Shown piece after piece: positions 59,091 through 64,000 of a stretch of DNA of 64,000 bases; position 1 is the stretch's first letter, and each line of letters begins with the position of its first letter. The stretch comes from Sulfurimonas sp. UBA2011 (GTDB lineage Bacteria > Campylobacterota > Campylobacteria > Campylobacterales > Sulfurimonadaceae), in contig DDCH01000004.1 of the NCBI GenBank assembly GCA_002335055.1, forward strand, positions 1-64,000, in the 5' to 3' direction. The notes beneath the pieces were generated by a model. It did not search any database. It was not told the origin of the DNA and saw only the letters and a list, made by a program, of their open reading frames with translations. A program made the position numbers and the translations under genes.

Positions 59091-59621
59091 TTACTTCTTT
59101 TTAGGCATTTGCTCTAAGTATTTTTTATATCCAAGCTTTTGCAAGTTTTCAGACTTTTTATCTACTTCTGCTTTCATATTTAGTTTGTAAGCTGTGATTT
59201 TTTCTCTGAGTGAGTTGTCCATTGTACCGATAATTTGAGCCGCAAGTATCCCTGCATTTTTCGCACCATTTATAGCAACTGTTGCAACGGGAACACCACC
59301 AGGCATCTGCACGATAGAAAGAAGCGAATCCATACCATCTAAAGATGAGCTTCTCACAGGTACACCGATAACAGGTAGTACAGTTTCAGCTGCTACCATT
59401 CCTGGCAAGTGTGCGGCACCACCAGCACCAGCTATGATAACTATAAGACCTCTATCCTGTGCACTTTTAGCATACTCTACAAGTTTCTCAGGTGTTCTAT
59501 GTGCAGATACGATATCTACTTCATAAGCGATACTAAACTCTTCACACATAGCAATGGCAGCACTCATAACTGGAAGGTCAGAGTCACTCCCCATAATAAT
59601 TCCAACTAATGCTTTACTCAT
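59091..59621 (-). CDS. purE: N5-carboxyaminoimidazole ribonucleotide mutase
   Basis: 176 residues, class I Pur[14 protein letters not shown] at the start, SAHRTPE (active His), [13 protein letters not shown] and GVPV are diagnostic. It acts with PurK in purine synthesis, interconverting N5-CAIR and CAIR. It overlaps the purK stop by 4 bp. Confidence 0.96.
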   Translation of the reverse strand: MSKALVGIIMGSDSDLPVMSAAIAMCEEFSIAYEVDIVSAHRTPEKLVEYAKSAQDRGLIVIIAGAGGAAHLPGMVAAETVLPVIGVPVRSSSLDGMDSLLSIVQMPGGVPVATVAINGAKNAGILAAQIIGTMDNSLREKITAYKLNMKAEVDKKSENLQKLGYKKYLEQMPKKK

Positions 59622-60769
59622 ATCTTTTTACTTCCTTTAATTTTTAATATATCTTTGGCTTTCATCGCTTTTTCTAAAGCCTTGTCAAGGTCATCATCTA
59701 AAACTGTGATGTGTCCCATCTTTCTAAATGGTTTCGTAAAAGTTTTTCCATAAAAATGAAATGAAAGTTCAGGAATCTCTAGTGCATCGTGAATACCATC
59801 AATAAACGGCTCACCAGCATAACCTTCTTCTCCAAGTAAATTTACCATGACAGATGGAGAGAGTAGTTTTGTAGAACCAAGAGGTAGGTTTGTAACGGCT
59901 CGAATGATCTGCTCAAACTGTGAGGTTGCACATGCTTCAACAGTATAGTGTCCTGAGTTATGAGGTCTTGGAGCGATTTCATTTACGAGTATGTCACCAG
60001 ACTTTGTTAAGAAAAGCTCAACTCCAAAGATACCAACACCATCAAGAATTTCGATACATTTTGTAGATATTTCAACTGCTTTTTCTTCTATTTCTTTAGA
60101 GATTTTAGCAGGTGCCATTACGATATCGCAGATGTTTGTTCTATCATCAAAAAGCATCTCCACTACAGGGTAACATTTGATTTGGCCTTCCATATTTCTT
60201 GCTACAATAATTGCTAGTTCTTTATCTATATCTACAAGCTCTTCTATAAAAGACTCAGCTTTAATTGCATTTTGTACATCCTCTGGACGTTTAAGCATCA
60301 TCACACCGTTGCCGTCATACCCTTCAAGTTTTGCTTTTTGAACAACAGGGAATCCAAATGCGCACAAATCTTCATCTGATTCAACACTCTTGTATTTTGG
60401 TACAGGAATGCCTCTTTCGTCTAAAAGTTTTTTTTGCTCGTATTTGTTTTGGATTAACTCTATTACATAAGGGGAGGGGTGAATCACATGACCGTTGTCA
60501 AATAGCTCTTTTAATATAGAAGTCTCAACATGCTCTAGCTCAAATGTAGTAACATCTGTCTCTTGAACTAACTGTTCAAGCATGGCAACATCATGGAAAC
60601 CACCCATGATATGCTTATCTGAAACTTGTGCTGCAGGGCAGTTAAAAGTAGGGTCTAAAATGGTTACATGAAAGCCCATCTTTTTGGCTTTTTGAGACAT
60701 GATTTTACCGAGTTGACCACCACCGATGATACCTAGCTTTAAATTAGAATAGTTGAAGTTTTTATCCAT
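59618..60769 (-). CDS. purK: N5-carboxyaminoimidazole ribonucleotide synthase
   Basis: 383 residues, ATP-grasp enzyme: [18 protein letters not shown] at the N-terminus, [18 protein letters not shown] (ATP-binding Lys), [14 protein letters not shown] (here [11 protein letters not shown]) and [14 protein letters not shown]. It carboxylates AIR with bicarbonate and ATP. Coupled with purE. Confidence 0.96.
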   Translation of the reverse strand: MDKNFNYSNLKLGIIGGGQLGKIMSQKAKKMGFHVTILDPTFNCPAAQVSDKHIMGGFHDVAMLEQLVQETDVTTFELEHVETSILKELFDNGHVIHPSPYVIELIQNKYEQKKLLDERGIPVPKYKSVESDEDLCAFGFPVVQKAKLEGYDGNGVMMLKRPEDVQNAIKAESFIEELVDIDKELAIIVARNMEGQIKCYPVVEMLFDDRTNICDIVMAPAKISKEIEEKAVEISTKCIEILDGVGIFGVELFLTKSGDILVNEIAPRPHNSGHYTVEACATSQFEQIIRAVTNLPLGSTKLLSPSVMVNLLGEEGYAGEPFIDGIHDALEIPELSFHFYGKTFTKPFRKMGHITVLDDDLDKALEKAMKAKDILKIKGSKKI

Positions 60770-60810
60770 TATTTTCTCTTTTGAAGTTTTTGATTGTGAA
60801 TTTTAACACA

Positions 60811-60816
60811 ATTATA
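60811..60816 (-). promoter_or_regulatory. Putative purK promoter -10
   Basis: Minus-strand TATAAT about 41 bp upstream of the purK ATG, in the 83-bp gap after the repeat-protein gene. No purine-regulator site was recognised. Confidence 0.4.
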
Positions 60817-60852
60817 CTTCAGATATTACAAGGTTTAACTTCTTCTAATTTA

Positions 60853-61374
60853 CTAGGCTATAGCCGCCATTTTTGGATGCTCAGCAACTACGTCACGTAC
60901 ATCTTCATTTTCATCTTTTGCTAATGTCTTGAGTATATCTAAAGATGTTTTAGGGTTCTTTGCAACTGCTGCACGAACATTTTCATCCTCATCTTTAGAA
61001 AGTGTGTAGAGAATTCCCATAGTGATGCTAGGGTTTACAGAAATAGATAGACGGATAAAAATATCTTCATCTTTAGAGAGTTTATGGATAACCTCCGCTG
61101 GAGTGTTAGGGTTACCCGCTACCCATGAAGCGATATGAGTATCTTCACTTAACATCACTAAAGTTGCAATCGATGTGTTAAAGTGCTCTGCAACAAACTG
61201 TCGAACAATTTGATTTTCATTTTTAGCGAGAATATCTAAAGTTTCTGTAGATGTGTTGTGGTTTGCTGCTACTTGAAGAAGAACAAAACCATCCCCATTA
61301 TCAACGAGACCGGCTAAAACCTCCGCAGTTGTATTTTTATCTTTTGCTATTAATAGTGCTTCCATAGTTGTCAT
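60853..61374 (-). CDS. Leucine-rich-repeat-variant (LRV) repeat protein
   Basis: 173 residues of about seven 24-residue helical repeats, such as LVDNGDGFVLLQVAANHNTS, LAKNENQIVRQFVAEHFNTS, LSKDEDENVRAAVAKNPKTS and LAKDENEDVRDVVAEHPKM. This is the LRV/HEAT-like pattern. The N-terminal Cys cluster of the nitrogen-fixation LRV protein is absent. No signal peptide. It likely mediates protein contacts; partner unknown. The start has GAGG 8 bp upstream. Confidence 0.8.
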   Translation of the reverse strand: MTTMEALLIAKDKNTTAEVLAGLVDNGDGFVLLQVAANHNTSTETLDILAKNENQIVRQFVAEHFNTSIATLVMLSEDTHIASWVAGNPNTPAEVIHKLSKDEDIFIRLSISVNPSITMGILYTLSKDEDENVRAAVAKNPKTSLDILKTLAKDENEDVRDVVAEHPKMAAIA

Positions 61375-61414
61375 AAGTTATACCTCGAAATGTTTATTTT
61401 AAATAAGTATGCGA

Positions 61415-61420
61415 ATTATA
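61415..61420 (-). promoter_or_regulatory. Putative promoter -10 for the LRV gene
   Basis: Minus-strand TATAAT about 41 bp upstream of the LRV ATG at 61374. Confidence 0.35.
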
Positions 61421-61560
61421 GCGAATGGAGTTTAAATGGGAATGGGATTTTTATTATAGATGTGATTGTGGACTTTATGAAGTATTATGACTAATAACTC
61501 TTTATTCATTCCCATTATTAGAACATAAATGAACTTAAAAAAAGAGGGGAAAGTGAAGAA

Positions 61561-61668
61561 CTACTTAAACTTCTTCACTAAAAATATCCCAAACCCAACA
61601 CCGAGAAATATCAGAGCTACTGTGACTCCGATAAACTCTAGTGATACTGGCTCTACGAAGTTAGGCAC
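61561..61668 (-). CDS. 35-residue single-helix membrane protein downstream of ileS
   Basis: A small frame beginning at GTG that overlaps the ileS stop by 8 bp in another frame. It encodes MPNFVEPVSLEFIGVT, a hydrophobic helix (VALIFLGVGFGIFLV) and a basic end KKFK. A GGAAG site lies about 7 bp upstream of the GTG. The layout of acidic N-terminus, one helix and lysines suggests an inner-membrane microprotein. A small ORF also sits between ileS and gatA in Campylobacter as I recall, unverified. Function unknown. Confidence 0.55.
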   Translation of the reverse strand: MPNFVEPVSLEFIGVTVALIFLGVGFGIFLVKKFK

Positions 61669-64000
61669 TTATAACTTCCGTACAGCGTTTACAAGCACAG
61701 TCTTCTTTAAGAGACTGGAACTTCCAACATCTTGGACATTTGTGTGCAGTTGCTTTTACTATTGTAAAAGTGTCTTTGTTTACTTTGAAACTTCCTAGAG
61801 AATCTTCTTCTGGTGTATCTTCAAGAACACTACTTACTACAAACCAGTCCTCAGCATCTACACTATCAAGGTCAAGCACTTCTTTTGACTCAGTATGTAT
61901 AACTAACTCTAAAGTACTTTTGATGATTTTCTCTTTTTTGAGTGCATCTACAACACTTCCAAAACCTTCACGGGCTTTTACCATGTACTCGGCGTCAAAC
62001 GCAGACTTTGATGGAGTGATAGGCTCATACACAAGGTCAAAGATAGACTTAGCATCACCTTTGATGATAGCAGGAGCATGGTCTATAATTTCATCACAAG
62101 TATATGTAAGTACCGGAGCCATTATAAGAAGTAGGCTTTTTGTTATCATCGCCATTGCACTCTGACTTGCCATACGTCTTGGGTCAGTCTTAGCATTACA
62201 GTAAAGAGAATCTTTTGTCATGTCTATGTACATTCCACTTAACTCATTTGCTATAAAGTTGTTAAGTGTACTCATACCACCAACGAAGTTATACTCTGCA
62301 AAAGACTTATGAACTTCAGCAAACACATTTGAAGATACATCGATGATCCACTTATCAAGTGCACCCATCTCTTCGTATGGTGTAAGTGTTTCTAAGTCGT
62401 TGATGTTTGCAAGCATAATTCTAAAAGTATTTCGTAGTTTACGGTAGTTCTCGCTTATCTGCTTTAAAATCCCTTGAGAGATTTTTAAGTCACCTTGATA
62501 GTCTGAAGATGCTACCCATAAACGCAGGATTTCACTTCCGTACTCTTTGAGAACTTTCTCAGGAGCTATAACGTTACCCTTAGACTTAGACATTTTCTCG
62601 CCCTTGTCATCAACAGTAAAACCGTGAGTAAGAACACCTTTATAAGGTGCTTTATGCTCAACTGCCGCAGAGAGGAAAAGTGAAGACTGGAACCAACCAC
62701 GATGTTGGTCAGAACCTTCTACATATAAGTCAGCTTGGTATTCACCAGCATCGTAGTTACGTGACTTAAGAACTGAGTTCCAAGTTGAACCTGAGTCAAA
62801 CCATACATCTAAGATGTCAGTTACTTTTTCTACTTCATCAGCTTTGTAACCAGCACCTGGGTAAAGAAGCATTTCTGTTGGCATTGAGTACCAAGCATCA
62901 CTTCCTTGCATTTCAAAAATCATAGCAACATAGTTAAGTACCTTTTCATCAAAGATAACTTCACCCGTAGCTTTTACTCTAAAAAATGCGATAGGAACAC
63001 CCCAGTCACGTTGACGAGATATACACCAGTCAGGACGGTTTGATACCATTGACTTAAGGCGATTTCTACCTGCTTCAGGTACAAAAAGAGTCTTTTCTAT
63101 CTCATCTAAAGCGATGTTTCTTAGTGTTCTATCTTCACCTTCAGGGTTTTCGTCTACTGAGATGAACCACTGTCTAGTTGCTCTAAAGATAAGTGGAGTA
63201 TGAGATCTCCAACAGTGTGGGTATGAGTGAGTAAACTTAGATACTTTTACTACTGCATCTCCCATAAGTTCTATGATGTCATCATTTGATTTAAAGATGT
63301 GACGACCTAAAAAGTCTTCTGCGTTTGGAATAAGTTTGTCTTTAACTATAGTGTCATCAAAACAACCAGTTTCATCAACAGGCATAACAACTTCTAAGTC
63401 ATATAAAAGTCCAACACGGTAGTCATCCTCACCGTGACCTGGAGCAGTATGAACACAACCAGTACCACTATCCATAAGAACATGCTCACCTAGGATAAGA
63501 CGAGATTCACGAGAGTTTAGTGGGTTTATAGTTTTTAAGTTTTCAAACTCAGTCGCTTTAAATGTTTGAACAACACTACCGCTAATTACTTCATCTTCTA
63601 TAAGAGAAGCTAAAAGCTCTTTTGCTACGATGTAACCAGTATCTGTAAGAACATACTCTTCCTCAGGGTTTAGTGAGATAGCAGTATTCGCAGGTATAGT
63701 CCAAGGTGTTGTAGTCCAGATAACTGGTGCAGCTTTACCAGTGATGTTTAACTTAGCTTTTGCAGCGTCATCTAACTCAAACGCAATAAAGATAGAGTGA
63801 GACTCTTTGTCTTCGTACTCAACTTCAGCTTCTGCAAGTGCAGTTCTCTCAGCCCATGACCAAAAAACAGGTTTTGAACGTTCTATTAAAAGACCTTTTT
63901 TAGCAACACCACAAAGTGTACGATAGATGTTTGCTTCAAATTTATAGTCCATAGTAACATAAGGATTATTCCAGTCAGCAATGATACCAAGAGTCTTAAA
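61661..64000 (-). CDS. ileS: Isoleucyl-tRNA synthetase, partial (N-terminus off the edge)
   Basis: The frame is open to the right edge (GIIADWNNPYVTMDYKFEA), so the HIGH-motif end lies outside. Within the window are the editing (CP1) domain (TTPWTIPANTAISLNP, GTGCVHTAPGHGEDDY), the WFDSGSTW and GSDQHRGWFQSSL segments, KMSKS in EKMSKSKGNVI, and a C-terminal zinc site CPRCW...CACKRC. About 780 residues are visible of about 920 expected. Confidence 0.96.
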   Translation of the reverse strand, partial: FKTLGIIADWNNPYVTMDYKFEANIYRTLCGVAKKGLLIERSKPVFWSWAERTALAEAEVEYEDKESHSIFIAFELDDAAKAKLNITGKAAPVIWTTTPWTIPANTAISLNPEEEYVLTDTGYIVAKELLASLIEDEVISGSVVQTFKATEFENLKTINPLNSRESRLILGEHVLMDSGTGCVHTAPGHGEDDYRVGLLYDLEVVMPVDETGCFDDTIVKDKLIPNAEDFLGRHIFKSNDDIIELMGDAVVKVSKFTHSYPHCWRSHTPLIFRATRQWFISVDENPEGEDRTLRNIALDEIEKTLFVPEAGRNRLKSMVSNRPDWCISRQRDWGVPIAFFRVKATGEVIFDEKVLNYVAMIFEMQGSDAWYSMPTEMLLYPGAGYKADEVEKVTDILDVWFDSGSTWNSVLKSRNYDAGEYQADLYVEGSDQHRGWFQSSLFLSAAVEHKAPYKGVLTHGFTVDDKGEKMSKSKGNVIAPEKVLKEYGSEILRLWVASSDYQGDLKISQGILKQISENYRKLRNTFRIMLANINDLETLTPYEEMGALDKWIIDVSSNVFAEVHKSFAEYNFVGGMSTLNNFIANELSGMYIDMTKDSLYCNAKTDPRRMASQSAMAMITKSLLLIMAPVLTYTCDEIIDHAPAIIKGDAKSIFDLVYEPITPSKSAFDAEYMVKAREGFGSVVDALKKEKIIKSTLELVIHTESKEVLDLDSVDAEDWFVVSSVLEDTPEEDSLGSFKVNKDTFTIVKATAHKCPRCWKFQSLKEDCACKRCTEVISA

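Noticed and set aside
61529..61798. Plus-strand open frame opposite the ileS end
   Set aside because: It is antisense to ileS and to the small membrane protein frame, has no domain, and its composition is not coding-like.

Overview
The window reads as chromosome of a free-living Campylobacterota (Epsilonproteobacteria) bacterium, most like Sulfurimonas or a close relative. The evidence is low G+C, gene order and gene content. Two long blocks have the order I recall from Campylobacter jejuni: pyrH-rpoZ-spoT-tyrS-(nitronate monooxygenase-like)-amidase, and rplU-rpmA-obg-proB-fmt-birA-parA-parB-atpF'FHAGDC-tolQ/R/A/B-pal-cpoB-slyD-fabD-mtnN-ttcA. flhA/Rrf2/rpsO and ileS...gatA/guaB also fit. No identity search could be run, so genus is inference.

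Layout. 1-3.7 kb: ung, then on the minus strand an exported endonuclease-like protein and an M3 oligopeptidase. 3.7-16.5 kb: a nitrate assimilation island. It has a NarK-type transporter, a PP2C phosphatase/Ser-Thr kinase fusion, a protein of unknown function, a serine protease with a zinc ribbon, a fused four-cluster iron-sulfur/membrane-anchor subunit, a NasA-like molybdopterin nitrate reductase, a retropepsin-PDZ protein and a siroheme nitrite reductase. 16.5-23.4 kb: pyrH to amidase housekeeping operon. 23.4-27.6 kb: DHH phosphoesterase, flhA, Rrf2 regulator, rpsO. 27.7-34 kb: kdsB, then a plus-strand run from a methyltransferase to ridA, including trpC and dapE. 34-54.6 kb: one long plus-strand block for ribosome/GTPase, chromosome partition, F1 and stator of ATP synthase, the Tol-Pal envelope machine, slyD, fabD, mtnN and ttcA. 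54.6-57 kb: guaB flanked on both sides by gene debris. 57-64 kb: gatA, purE/purK, a leucine-rich-repeat-variant protein, a 35-residue membrane protein and ileS, which runs off the right edge.

How the genes work together. The nitrate island would import nitrate, reduce it through a quinol-linked NasA, and reduce nitrite to ammonium with NirA. It carries its own signalling and proteolysis proteins (kinase/phosphatase, trypsin-like protease, aspartyl protease). The kinase/phosphatase-transporter pairing is known from other assimilatory nitrate clusters. The added proteases and the 438-residue companion are the least explained part of the window and the best candidate for an undescribed regulatory module.

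Signs of decay: a short remnant of a second narK 3' end upstream of the intact narK; RDD-family and unknown gene remnants between ttcA and guaB; and a fused membrane-protein/EAL-domain remnant between guaB and gatA. I saw no tRNA, rRNA, CRISPR array, intact insertion sequence or prophage.
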